From: Owenia fusiformis | Lineage: Eukaryota; Annelida; Polychaeta; Sabellida; Oweniidae | Assembly (NCBI GenBank): GCA_903813345.2 | Contig: CAIIXF020000005.1 | Coordinates: forward strand, 40,305,375-40,369,374 | DNA length: 64,000 nucleotides | Direction of reading: 5' to 3' | In this document: positions 1-12,381 of the stretch, piece after piece | How the letters are laid out: each line of letters opens with the position of its first letter | Position numbering within the stretch: the first letter of the stretch is position 1 | Position numbers and translations under genes: made by a program | The notes under the pieces: model-generated | Told to the model about the DNA's origin: nothing | Databases searched by the model: none | The model's input: the letters and a program-made list of their open reading frames with translations, nothing else

Positions 1-3000
1 CGGATGGGTAATTTTCGTTCCAGCAATTACCACGCCGACATCTAGTCATTGTCATCGTATTGATAACAGGACTTGTTATCGGTAAAATGTGGCTTTGAAA
101 TATATACGAAATGTTGCAAATGCAAGATAAACGTTACAGATGTGGATTTATGTTTGTAATAATTGCCCGTATTCCCTCATCTATCCGTTCTTGGTTAATA
201 AATTGAGGAAGTATAAACCAAATCAAATGATTTGTGAATTGCTTAGGGTTTAAATCTTGATATATCGTTACCATTTGATAAATAAGAATTATAATTTATA
301 ATCATAGTATGGAATCAAAAATCTAATGTACAGTTGTATAAATATGTCTATGGATTATCGCCCTGATGACGCGCTAGATGAGGTACCCTCTATGCATAAA
401 CACACAATAGAGAGACATGTCCCAATTGATCCCATCATAAAAATAGTCAATTCAAAACTTCATTGGAATGTTCTCGTTTTTTATTTCTATTATTGATGTC
501 ACATTTCTTTTGAGCGCTCCTAAAAAGAATTCATCAAATCTTCAATACACGATGATTAAATTTATGCTCGCATGTATCTAAAGTATGTTCTTTTTTATAT
601 AAAAAGTCTTCTTTAATAATGGAGTGATCTGAATTTAATTGGTAAATGGTATCATGAAGGTCTGTGTGGTCGTATCTGACGGCTGAAACTCGATACGTTT
701 TCTAATCGTAATAGTTTCTTGGAAAGATCAGTTGCCCACTGCATATTGCAGGATGACTGACTGCAGCTTACTGTGTATCCAGACTTTACACACGTTGCAG
801 TAGACTTAAACCCGATACCCCAATAATGGGCATATCTCCCCCACAAAAAATCCTTAGATATGTCAGAAGTTGTCTTTAGCTTGAAGTGCGCGGAGGGATA
901 TGTGATACAGAACTGAGCCTAGAAATTCTATAATATTTTTAAATGGCTGTTTTGTTCATTTCCCTCATTTCCAATTCGATAATACATGATTTTCCTAGGA
1001 AAGGGAACTAGAGGGGAAAGAGATCAGTCGAGAGTAAGTTTCAAAAACGTTGTCACAATTTGGAGATACTTTTTTCCCATTTTCAACAGTTGTGGCTCAC
1101 TTCAGAATAATCTTTCGATTTTAAGGTTATCTGCAAAAAATAAAAAGGGCGTCCCACGCTTTATTGTTGATTTCAAAGAATTTGGACATCCAATGCATCA
1201 TTTGAAATCTTCAATAATCGGATAATCTTAAATAATCAAATATCGGATGTCTCAGTTCATTCATTATGTCAATAACAGCTATTTTATGCCAAAATGTATT
1301 AAAGGAGCCAATGCCACAAAAAGATGGGAGTCCTGACATATGTAAGGATGCCGTAATTTTCTAAATCCGAAAAGCGGCGCAAAATTCAGAAATCCATGAC
1401 GTTTGGTATTAATGTTAAAAAGCATTAAAAGAGCAAGTAACAATTATTCTATATAAACGTACAACTTATGTGTTTGCCATTTTCATTTTGAAATTGTATA
1501 TAATTTATATAATTTTTTTAATATCAGGGGCCTAGCCAGAATCCAAAAATAGTCGAGGCAAACATGAGTAAAAGACAAAATGGCACAACCATGAGACTTA
1601 CTTTTTAGTTTCAATTAGAATATGTGAGTATGGACTAACTAACCTAACAAATCTTTAATTTTTATAAATGAAATTGATTGTTTTGTTTTCCAAGCTTTGC
1701 TTTAAGTGCTTTCGCCCATGAGAACAATAGTGTGTGGTCCTATCCTTTATGGTCGTTGAAACTCGCGTACAGTCACCTGTCCTCCGGGAGATGGGGAATG
1801 CATTTTTGCGCATATTAGTCGAGAAGTTATGTTCATATTATGTCATGTATCCCATCAATTATGACACATATGGTGCCTGTACCATGAGAGCTCACATGAA
1901 AAATGAACTAACAAATCAGCCTTGGAGATTTAATGAGCTCTCCAGTACCGCACGTTGTGATAAAATAATTCATACAGAGAAAAATAGCTACTTTGGTATT
2001 AAAAATCACAAATGGTGAGATGTAAACCAATAAAAATCCGCAGGAATTGGAAAAGTATTAAATAGAATTCTCAAAAATCCCATATTGAAAGTTCAAAGTG
2101 TTCATCTCATACGATAGAACCACATTAGCCCCCAAATCACATATGCGATTAACAGTGGTTCTTGCAAGTATTGGAGATAATATCTTCCCACGCCCAGTAA
2201 AACGATAACAAAACCCGTTGTCAAATCATTATGTTAATGTATTGCACCAAAAGTCAATTGTATTTCTGTAATTAATAGCAAAAGGGATCTTAAAAGGGAG
2301 GCATCCTGCTCATTACCGCAATCAATTTATGCAATAAAAGGAAAGTAGCTTTTTCAAGCGTTTAGTATTTGTGTTATTTTCCGGAGTGTAATGATCCTTA
2401 ATAGTCACTTCCGGTGAGTGATGCAACTTTGACTTAGTGCAAGTGATGCGCGGATGAAGATCTACCACTCTATACACAAACATCCCGGTCTTGGTGATTG
2501 TATTGACATTTAATAAGTGTTTAGATCACTTAGGACAGGGTTTGACATCCGAGAATCTGACATTTTAGAACGAACTGAACATCGAAACACGAACTTTCAC
2601 AAGGAATGTACTTTCTTGTGAATTGATTTGAGACTTTCACATGACTTTTTCCTGATGTTAAGGTTACCAAATAATTAACGCTAATACTTAAGTAAAGATC
2701 AATATATATCGATAAATACATGAACATGATTGTGAGACTTTTATGTGAAAAAATTTATAACCGTTTTTAGCATGTGCAGGTCTATTGTGAATGTAGAATG
2801 GCACAGAACAGATTGGCGTGTTTACATAAAATGTTCATTAACCGCAATATACAATTGTTCATTTGCAAACCACAATGGAAGAAATTTATCTATATCAAAA
2901 GCCAAGAAAGCAAATTTATTTAATAACTAAACGAGGGCTGAAGGATCAAGTATCGCAATGCTATAATCAGGTTATATTCAGCTGGTATAGTAACAGTACC

Positions 3001-4927
3001 AGAACGAGCACAAATTACAACTACTGTTACTTTCAATTATTGTCGCAATATATTGATTATTCTACGGGACGAGATTTTGATGTGTAACTTAACTTTAATC
3101 AGCTACTTAAACTAATAGATAAAAATAAAAGACCACATAATATTCCCATTAAGAACAAGTAATACAATACTAAGTTCACTGGAATCTGGTATTTGAATTC
3201 ATCCCATGCAACTGCTTAAACGTATCCAGTCTCCGAATCAAAGCAATTAAAGCAGAGACATATTTTTTGCTCATGACATTTCTAGTCATCGACCATGTAG
3301 TTCCAAATTAGGAACATGATTAGATCAAACTTTCATATTATGATATTTAGTTCAATTAGTAATTCTAATTGTAAAATAATTCCAAATTAGAATTCATGAA
3401 ATGAATGTAATTCGCGTAATATTTATTCTATCAATTAGCTAATTATTGTGAGGGTGTATACATTGATAATCTTAATTATGGTTAACAATGCAGCTATTAG
3501 CGATGATTAAGCATCAGGTTGAAAACATCGGAACAGAATCTAATTTCTAACTATCTTTTCGTTTCCTGACAAATTATTTGTTGAAATGTACAGATATTTC
3601 GGTACAATGATTTTCTTTGATGTTTTTATGGAAAATTTCAAATTTCCTTAGTTTATCAGAAATAAGAGTATCGAATGTAAAAGTCAGATGAGTTATTCCA
3701 CTTTCTAATGCGATCAGCGAGTTGCCGGAAACGCAAATCACGTTCCCGCCAAAAACCATTCAAAATGTCGGAAATTGGATGTGTTTATTTCAAAGAATTA
3801 CTTCACAAATTATGTTTAGATTCCTTTGAGTATTTATGCTTAATTATGCTCAATATTATCGGTTTGCAACTTTCGGTTTGCTCTCCGTGATTACATAAAT
3901 GACTAAACGCTCAATTTATCGGCATAAGGATTCTAATTCTGTATACTCTGATTTAAATATAATTTAATAATTTCCCTTTGGACTTTCCAGTTGACGACAC
4001 TTATAAGTTGTTATTGATCTGACTGTAAATCGATACTAATTATTATTGGAGGAGGTTAATTTGTGCCCATAGACCACTGATCAAGATGCCACCTTTTGAG
4101 AGTATATACTCCTCGAGACGGCAACTTTCAATAAACAATGAATTGCCAAAATCCCGAAACCAATAAGGAACATTTTAGAAATTATTTTGTCATGGGATAT
4201 TTACAACACCTGCCGGTGAAATGTAAAAGTAAATTGTGGGGTCTTAATTTCAGAATAGTCAGAAAGCTTTAATGAAATTATATACCGTTACATTGAATTT
4301 TGTTTACTATGGTGGTAACTGAGTGAATAGCTTTGTGAAAAGAAACTATTTTGTCAGAGAAGGGATAAGGATTTAAGAACAACTCAAGGACTCTTGTCCC
4401 GCCTTAAATCAACGAAAAGATACTGAGCTAACACCCTACCACAATGCAATATTCATTACTCCTTAGCTTAAGTAAAGCATTTAATTTTGACTTATCCCAT
4501 TAGAGTTAAATCCCAAACAATTAGAGCCCATTAAGAAGAACGAAACGTTTCTACGTCAAAACCAAACAGAGAACAATGGTTAAAGACCCTAAGTCCATTA
4601 CATGTAATAAATAGCCCGATTGCACACGAATAGGATAAACAAAAGAAAGCGACAATGTTTGTATATTTTGTTGAGCATTTGCTCATGTAAATAGAGTTAT
4701 GGTAATTGTTGTCGTTCGGTAAATGAGAGGTTAATGTTACTATTGCAAAATCTTTGACAAAGGAATTTAAAGCGGCCAAAGAATTTAGAATCAGAATTGT
4801 ACATAGTATACCAATGATGTGTTGAGATGATATTAAGCTTGACTCAATCTCCACTACTTTACCTACTTTTGCGCACAAAATTCTGAATTTTAAAATAAGT
4901 TCATAAGTAAAATAGCTTATTATTTAC
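1..4927 (-). other. emxA intron 2 (partial), no exon found
   Basis: AT-rich sequence with no convincing coding segment. I searched for the reverse complement of the expected WFQNRR exon by checking every ACCA on the plus strand and found none. Short clusters of TAAT/AATTA homeodomain-type cores occur around 3340-3480. Several 60-115 codon open frames show no family resemblance. The intron is therefore at least 4.9 kb if the third exon lies further left. Confidence 0.6.
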
Positions 4928-5094
4928 TTGTGTTTCTGTCAATCCAAGATTAGAAGCTAGCTCTTTTCTCTCTTGGCCCACGACATAATGGTTTTTCTCG
5001 AATGCGTGTTCCAGACGCAGTAATTGGGTAGGTGAAAAGGCCGTCCTTATTCGCTTTGGTTTTCGGAATGGTGGTAACAGCAACCCATCTGGCC
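4928..5094 (-). CDS. emxA: emxA exon 2 (homeodomain N-terminal arm to helix 2)
   Basis: The acceptor TTTTATAG precedes base 5094, and the donor CAA|GTAAAT follows base 4928. With the leftover base of exon 1 it encodes [10 protein letters not shown], then the basic RKPKR arm and the homeodomain through LGLTETQ. It differs from emxB exon 2 inside the homeodomain only at Gly versus Ser in NLGL/NLSL. Reading through the donor gives a stop within nine codons and no recognition helix, so splicing to a further exon is required. Confidence 0.95.
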
Positions 5095-8000
5095 CTATAA
5101 AATAAGGTTTTATCTATATTTTAGCTTAGAACATAATACACGACGTAAAACACGGGCAACACTAGGGGTAAATAAATGTTATTACAAAATAGCCCTTCGA
5201 AGATTACATTACGTAATTCTTCAAATTTATTTTCAGTTTTTTGTTTTTTTTACCAATACATTTAAGGAAGTATTGATCAATTTACTGCTTCGTATCTCAA
5301 TTAAAATCAAATTGCACATGTCAAATTATAATTTAAGAATTTCTGAATGAGTTTTGAAACACAAAACAACCTGATCATTAACACTGTTCTTACAGCACAT
5401 TGAAGTATAAAATGTTGAAGAATAAGTAGAACGGACCCTCATCAATTCCACAATGTCAATATTTATTGTGCTATTTCTATTACTTTTCTTGTAGTTCTTT
5501 TTTACAATTTATAATACATATTTGCTCTGCTAACTTTGTCGCTATTTTCTATTATACTGACTTTGATCTGGTGTTTTATACACAACAAACATATCATAGT
5601 TGGACAGACATCTGTGAAAATAAGGCTACTATGAGTTAAAGAAAGGCATGCAAAAGCTGTGTGTTTAAATTGTTTTTCTGTTTTGAAAAAGCCTGTTCAA
5701 TTACAAGAAGGATTTAAGAGGATAATAGGCCTACGTGTTCTTTGGGCATCAAGCACTCTCCAGTAATTTGGGATGTGTAAATTTGCTAAAAGAAGTCTAT
5801 AAGGAATCTATTATACATCGAAATAGTGTAAAGTAAATTCATTTAGATTGTAACATGGGCAAATGTGGTCCTAATGGGTGTGTGATATAGATATATCTCA
5901 ATAGAGTATGAGTAGAAGATTAGAAGAAGCAACCCCGACGACCTCTACGTTGAAGAGCCGCCGCAGCTATTCATCGTCCAGTTTACTTATCAAATACGCT
6001 ATATGCGGAAGACACAAAAAACGTGACAATTTTATATTCATCCCCTTTTCGTCCAAGACTAAATTTATTAAAGGCATATTTTGTTTACGCACAATAGCAA
6101 AAGTCAACATTAGGATGTGACAATATGCTTTTAGGATAAACTCTTATAGAAATCATAAGTACCAAATAACTATGGAACATGGGAACACGGATACAAAATG
6201 TTCTTAATTGAATTACCAAATAATCAAAATTAAAATATCATTAAATCAGTTGGCTTAGAACAGAATAGCCCTTGATATTATTGTTATGTTTGAAAAAAAT
6301 ATTTACATGGTAAAAATGTCTTGGAAATGGGTGTTGTGGATCTTGTAATTTAAAACAGTTAGAAGTGAAATATATCAGAATGCTAAACAGCAACAGCCTA
6401 AAATATGGATAAATCAAAAATAAATATTTGTTCTGATAGAATATGTATTTCTTGATTGCAAAAATGACATCTAGACTATTTCAGTTCAAAATTACCCTTC
6501 ACAATACCTCGAGTTTTAGTAACAAAAAAATAAGTAAAATATCGATATTAATAACGGTTTAAAAAGTTTCAATTATTGTTGTATAAACGGATTAATTTAA
6601 ATTAAATTAAATATTTTTAAAAGTCATTTTTGATTAAAACTAGCAATGTGAAACAAAGAGACTGACAAAAAGAAGACATCTCTCACGGTGGTTGTTTGGT
6701 GATATTCTTTGTTTCCAGTTTTCATAAGGAATAGAAATGCATAAAGTATACAATGATGTTTAGATTTAGTTGACGACATCGAAGAATGTGTATGTTTTAT
6801 GTTTCAAATGCAGGCCTTTGTGATAACTGATTTTGAATGTAACTTGTCAGAAAAATAGATTTTAGGTGATACAAAGAGTATAGAGCTAATAAGTTTATGG
6901 TACCATGAACACCTTAAATATGGTAAAATTAATATCCAAGTCAGAGGAGATGAGCTTGAAAGAAATTATAATAAATTATAACCATCTTGAACCTTTCTAT
7001 TCAGCATCTGACTTATGTAAATTACAAATTTAAGAAAATCATTTTTGAAAAAGGTTAAACCAAGCGTTATTAAGGCTCTATTAAAATGCAATAATGCCAA
7101 TAAATTCTGTGTGCTCACAAGAAAAAGGCGTCTCCCCTCCTCCCACTGACATACATCATGTGCGGGACAACACCATGAGCAGAACAAGCTGTGGTCAGCA
7201 TTCAACCGTGATCTCAGAATACAGCATCATATCAATTTTGAATAAATCCGTGAGTAGGACAACAGTAGCTAACGTGTGGCAAAAGCGCTTGAATATACCT
7301 GATAATACGTTTTATTTTTGTTCAACAATCAACAACATAATATGATTCCTCACATGCTCAGGTTATAATATGAACCACTTACTAACCAGTTTCATTCTTA
7401 TCAGCCCATCATGCCAGAAATGATACAAAATTAACCCAGAAATGCATTGCCCATCAATAAATACCAAATTTAACTGAGTAAACCTTTGGAACCAGATTAC
7501 CTATAGACAGTTTTTCAAGAAATAACATTAAGGTTGATACCCCAGGTTGATACAAGACAAGATTCATAACTTGGGTCAAAATCATAAGTCAATCGCATGC
7601 ATGCCTCTACTAAGGGCAAGGCAACACAAAGGTATAGAAGCTCGGGGTATTTTTCCTTATGAAAATAAGAAATATGAAATTAAGACTGGGAGGTGTTCTA
7701 AGTTTAAAAAGATCTCATGACAATATCCTTGCAAGAAAGGTAGAAACAGCTGAAAAGGCAACAAATGCGCGCTGATATAACAAGAGATACATTATCACAT
7801 ACTTAGTTGTAATTTAACAAATAAGAATTGATACTCTTAAAATAAACCAATAATTAACGTCTCGTGAACCATTTGGTTCAAATGGGAAAGTTTATTCAGA
7901 AGAATTTACAGAACTCAAATTACTAAAGATAGTAACACTATCCTAGAGCAAAGCTGTTATCTACTAAGATAAAACAAATTAATTGGTCAAACAAAAGATT

Positions 8001-8809
8001 TATTTTTTGATCGATAATTTGTAACCAAGACCCTGCAGTTTTGCGGCAAATGTAAATGAATGCCTATCAATTTTCTCTTATCAGTATACATAAAAAGTGA
8101 GATTATATGTTTTACTTTGAAAGAATAAATAATGTGAAACTTTAAATCATCCCCATTTGGAATTTATTTATTTTAAATATATTCATTATTATATTGCCCA
8201 TTGCGCTTATTCATTTAGAGGGAGATCAGAAAATCATGTAACGCAACTTATCTTTTGCCAACTATGCATTACCATTGAAAAACTCGATCAAGTAGTAAGC
8301 CATAACGTACAAGAGCATCATATATATTCAGTTATGAACTCACCTGCAAATCTGTTGTGTAGGAATGGATGTCGAGTAAGCCAGGGATAGAAAGGTAGAT
8401 GTTCCTTCTGTGCCCCTAACAGCATCGAGTGTAGGGGGTTATGCACGCCAAGATGGGGTACAGTTAGGCCAGGGTGGCCACCAAGGTGAGCTAAGCTACC
8501 CGGTAGTGTGGCAGGGTGCACGGATTGAAGATGTTTCAAATGTTCTAAAGCCAGTCTGTTTTCATGTAGCATCAGTGGGTGCGGTTGATGTAATGATGGT
8601 AACTGCGTTGTGATGTCATGTATTTCTCTGCGGGGACCCACTGGGTGAAAGCCATGCGGAGAGGGTGTAGTGTCTCTAGATCCAGGACTGCTCAGCGCTG
8701 GGGACATGGATTTAGTCGGGGAAGTTTCCGGTTTACTCATCAACGATTCGATACTGAATCCATTTAGTCTTTTTGCCTGGGGTACTATCGGTATCACTTT
8801 TGTATCCAT
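4928..8809 (-). CDS. emxA: EMX/empty spiracles homeobox gene, copy A (3' exon outside window)
   Basis: This is an EMX-class homeodomain transcription factor, a nuclear DNA-binding protein that patterns head, nervous system and sensory structures in bilaterians. Two exons are visible: 8344-8809 (start codon plus 155 codons and one base) and 4928-5094 (56 codons when joined). Together they give 211 residues. Near the N-terminus is an EMX/eh1-type motif (GFSIESL, about residues 17-23). Before the first splice is a hexapeptide-like FYPWL. Exon 2 carries [14 protein letters not shown] and the homeodomain as far as LTETQ, that is residue 44. The intron at homeodomain position 44/45 is typical of EMX. 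Helix 3 (VKVWFQNRR) must come from a third exon. No match to it occurs at 1-4927, so it is inferred to lie left of the window. The identification is firm. The copy letter is mine and implies no orthology. Confidence 0.95.
5095..8343 (-). other. emxA intron 1
   Basis: A 3249-bp phase-1 intron bounded by GTGAGT (8343-8338) and TTTTATAG (ending 5095). It is mostly AT-rich without recognisable repeats. Slightly GC-richer islands at about 5910-6010 and 7095-7220 could be regulatory, but nothing specific is identifiable. Confidence 0.85.
8344..8809 (-). CDS. emxA: emxA exon 1
   Basis: The ATG at 8809-8807 opens [14 protein letters not shown], the usual EMX style of a lysine-bearing N-terminus leading into [10 protein letters not shown]. 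The middle is rich in Ser, Pro, His and Leu, as in other EMX N-terminal regions and of low complexity. The exon ends at RFAG with a phase-1 donor (G|GTGAGT, donor bases 8343-8338). The open frame runs on only eight codons past the donor before a stop, which supports the splice. Confidence 0.95.
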
Positions 8810-9480
8810 TCTCTCAGATATGCTACTAGTGCCTATGTTCTATAGAACATTTAATTTTCTTATTTCGAGTTATGTAATCGTATATGTATAAGCTTCTGAG
8901 TAATCCTTGCCTCGTCTGAAGTGGTTCGCAAATAAACTAATGGTTCAAAAGCGTGTGTCTATGGATATATTTTAATTAGTTAAATCAACTTGTTCTAATC
9001 CTTTGGTATTCCTCTTTTCGTGTTTTGAATTTCACAGTTTTTACTCCTTCACTAACCCCTAATGCGTTTGGGTCTCTCGCCGCACCCTCAGACTTGAAAA
9101 CGAACGATCGCGACGGAAATTCTTCAAGTCCACAGTTTGAAAAATGTTCGTCTAACTAAAACAGTATTAGGATCCTTCTTAACTATAGGCAAAAACAGAG
9201 AAATGGAAAGTTCTCGTCTTAATCACTCACTAAGGCCGTTGTATAATACTTGCTCTGCTTCTTGCTTCCCGTTATTTCAAAAAATAAACTCCGATATCAC
9301 CGAGGATGAAGAAAATTCAATTCACAGTCATGATAGGCCAATTAGAGTTGCCATTAATTTCATCAATTTACAGACGCTGTCAGCTCTACGAGTTCTGTGA
9401 TTGGTCGAGTATTATATTTCTCTTCGTCACTTCATTATTCGTCATTCTTGAAAATAGGAGGCGTTAAAGTAGATATTCTA
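8810..9480 (-). promoter_or_regulatory. emxA 5' flank / candidate promoter region
   Basis: On the minus strand upstream of the ATG there is a CCAAT box (CGACCAATCA, near 9399-9408) and an AATTAAAATATATCC stretch near 8965-8979 that could act as a weak TATA-like element or homeodomain site. A GC-richer patch (about 9060-9130) includes CGATCG. No transcription start can be fixed from sequence alone. The flank ends abruptly at the transposon beginning at 9481, about 670 bp from the ATG. Confidence 0.3.
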
Positions 9481-9720
9481 CACTGTTCCACAACTGGATG
9501 ACTCTAACTGCAGTTAGCTTCATTCAAGATGGTGGACAAAATTCGTTCGTTTTCGATAAATCTCCAATTACAGCCAAACCAAGCTGAATCTTGATCCCAA
9601 AAGTTTCGCCATGCAAACTAATAAAGATATGATTGTAAACAACCACAAATAAAGGCTCACGCACCCGCGATATTAGAGAAATTGAAAGAAAACGGCTTCA
9701 CTTAGAATGACTCTAACTGA
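9481..9720 (+). repeat. Left terminal inverted repeat
   Basis: Matches the reverse complement of 12382-12621 without gaps. It begins CACTGTTCC and contains the palindrome CTAACTGCAGTTAG at 9504-9517. It ends with a second ACTCTAACTGA. Just inside, at about 9720-9780, further AGCTAACT copies occur. Confidence 0.9.
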
Positions 9721-10189
9721 AGTTAGTGATGACGTAGGAATGAAGCTAACTGAAACGGGGAATGAAGCTAACTCAATGGGATGAATATATGGACGGCCCT
9801 GTCTGTTGTTATAAGATATCTAAATGTTATTGACTGTTGTTATTGGTTGTAGCCATTTGTATTTTGACATGGAGTGAGTTTCTATTCAATCCCATGGCCG
9901 GTGATCGTAGAAATTGGACGGAGGGGGAGCAGACAAATTCTGGTAGAAATTTCAACAAATCTGGAAAATTTACTTTTTCAAGACAAAATTTAGTTTACGA
10001 TTGAATGGCCAAATGAATAGGCTTACGGTATGGTAAAATATTGTAAGTATTCTAGGATTAAAGTATATGATGTAAAAGGCGAAATGCCGCAAACGTCCGA
10101 AAGTCAATGTTTTTCTAGTCAAGTAAGAATGGTCTACACGACCTGTAATTAAAAAACGCCACCATGGAACATTGCAGTATTCTTATTTT

Positions 10190-11310
10190 AGGTTTACTGA
10201 AGACAGATACAGAGACCAGACTCCAACGGATAGGAACAACCAAACTAAAACCCCAACACAGAGAGATCACACAACACAACCGAACACAACCAAATAAACT
10301 CACCCGACTAGGCACAACCGACCACCTATCTTAACATAATCGGGCACAACCCGCCACCACCCCTCATTTAACGATCGGGCACAACCAACCACATAACACA
10401 ATCGGACTCAACCAGATACCTAACCTGACTGGGCACAACCTGCCCCCCGACCAGCATAACAAAATCACAACATAACACAACGCATTTTAAAATTAACATA
10501 ACACAATAAGGCACAACTCGAAACCAGGCTAAATAAACAACCAGACACAACCCAACTACAAGCCAACAACACAATACGACACAACCCAATACTACAACCT
10601 TAGTTTAACCTCCGAAAACACAACCAATTGTCAAATATACGCAACACAATTTGGCACAACCAAATAATAAAACAACAAAACCAAAACACAACCCATAATG
10701 GACGAAGAACAATTTTACACAAAACAATCAAAACACAATCAGGCACAACCAAACTGGAACACAAAAACACCCAACCAACACTCTCTGAAAACAACACCAA
10801 TCACGCAACACAATCTGACACAACCACATACTTTATCCTACTGGGCACAACCCGCTACCGACCAGCACAACACAATTACAACATAACACAACCACTTTGA
10901 AATTAACATAACTTAATGAGACACAACCCGATACCAAACTTACACAACACATCCAGGCTCAACCAGACAAACAACCACCAAAACACAATCGACTATCAAA
11001 CTAACACAATGGAACACAACCAAACAACAAACCAACACAATACAACATAGCCAACGAGACCGAATTCAAATCAACCCATTGTTGAATCATTACAACACAA
11101 CCTGACACCAACCACAGTAACAGAGTCAGTCACAACCCAATACTAAATCAATTAAATTACACTATTAAATACAATCAGGCACAATCTACAAACACAACCA
11201 AACTATGATACCAATTTACTTAGCACCCAACTAACTGTCTCCAACTGGAGACAATCCCAAAACAAAACCTAACCCAGCAAAACAACATTCTCTAGAAACC
11301 AATAACAATC
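10190..11310. repeat. A/C-rich degenerate repeat block (CACAACC motif) inside transposon
   Basis: About 1.1 kb in which the plus strand is strongly A and C biased and CACAAC/CACAACC recurs every few tens of bases, often after GGG or CAATC. Spacing is irregular, so this is a decayed minisatellite rather than a clean array. Open frames across it on either strand are low-complexity by-products. Confidence 0.75.
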
Positions 11311-11374
11311 CCGCGAAACGCGTAACCTGAACAGGAAAAAGTAGCCCTCACTATATTCTTAACCTTTTTTCTTT

Positions 11375-11432
11375 GGCCGCTGATGAGAAACATATCATGG
11401 AATACCCCCATGAGTTCGAAACATCTTCGGCC
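11375..11432 (+). ncRNA. Candidate type I hammerhead ribozyme motif
   Basis: The order is stem I strand GGCCG (11375-11379), CTGATGA (11380-11386), stem II arms from 11387 to 11417, GAAA (11418-11421), CATC loop, TT (11426-11427), then CGGCC (11428-11432) pairing with the first strand. Stem II closes with the required G-C pair (GAA/TTC), then an internal loop and a six-pair upper stem TCATGG/CCATGA. Helix III would be a single A-U pair with a four-base loop, as described for minimal hammerheads of Penelope-like elements and retrozymes. Predicted cleavage follows 11427. All core bases fit. Activity is untested and the CUU cleavage triplet is not the preferred one. Confidence 0.5.
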
Positions 11433-12142
11433 CTTATTATGACCAACATATAAGGGAGAGGATCCGCAACAGGATCGAGATGTCCGGCCGCTCTACATTA
11501 ATGACAATAGGAGATGTCACCACTAATGGCATCATCCTAGGATCAACTAAATATACTCTACCTGTCACATAAGAACTGACAATGGTTTGGGGAAACTTAG
11601 ATACTAGACCATATCTCCCAGGTCCAATCAACGAGACCTCTAACCAATTGACACAGATTGCATGACCATGCGTGTCCATAAAAGGTAATGTCTCAAGACA
11701 TGGTCTAAGCCACCACTCCCAACACTATACACCACACCAACTACTTAATATTTACACAGAACAATTAACCACCAGTACCATGGGAAGGCATCATCTGTGG
11801 TCACGTGGTTACATAACAAGACAAAGCCCAGTGCGTATGGCAAAACACAGTCTCTCACAAATAATCTAATTAATTAAGGAAATGTGTTCGAAGTTTAAAA
11901 AAGGGATAATAAGGTGAATTCTGTCATAAGCAATAATTTAGTAAACCATATACACTTATTTTATTTTGATAATGCACTGACTGAACAAATAAAAATGAAC
12001 ATTGCCTTTAACTGCATGTCTTCAATATTCAGGTTGTTACATCATTGTATACAATATTGTTGCTTCACGATAAAAGAAACCCTTTTTATCCATCATTCGC
12101 TTACAATTTAGAATGATAATATTCTCCGGTGTTATTTGAATC

Positions 12143-12154
12143 GGGGGGGGGGGG
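12143..12154 (+). repeat. G12 homopolymer
   Basis: Twelve consecutive G within the transposon interior. A similar G12 run lies in emxB intron 1 (34309-34320). No flanking similarity was noticed beyond the homopolymer. Confidence 0.9.
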
Positions 12155-12381
12155 TGCTTTTTGATAGTTTTGTTTAGAAAATCGTGCGAAAAGTGCTCAG
12201 AGTGGTGAAAACCTGCGGGAATTTGAAATAATTTCTGGCCAGGGAGGGGGAAACTACCGAACCTCCAGCTTCCCCTGGTTACGGAACTGCTTATTGGTAA
12301 TTTGTATAGCCCATTATAAATCTCCATTCAGTTAGAGTCATCAATGGTGAAATCTGTGTTGGAGTTAACTTCTTATCAACC

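Noticed and set aside
4531-4580. VWF-like codons on the minus strand that might be emxA exon 3
   Set aside because: The frame reads VWF, then a stop, then unrelated residues, and no acceptor precedes it.
8410-8891. Plus-strand ORFs opposite emxA exon 1
   Set aside because: They are antisense shadows of a GC-richer coding exon.
10115-10900. Cys/Val/Leu-rich minus ORFs resembling membrane proteins
   Set aside because: These translate the A/C-biased CACAACC block; low-complexity products with no family.
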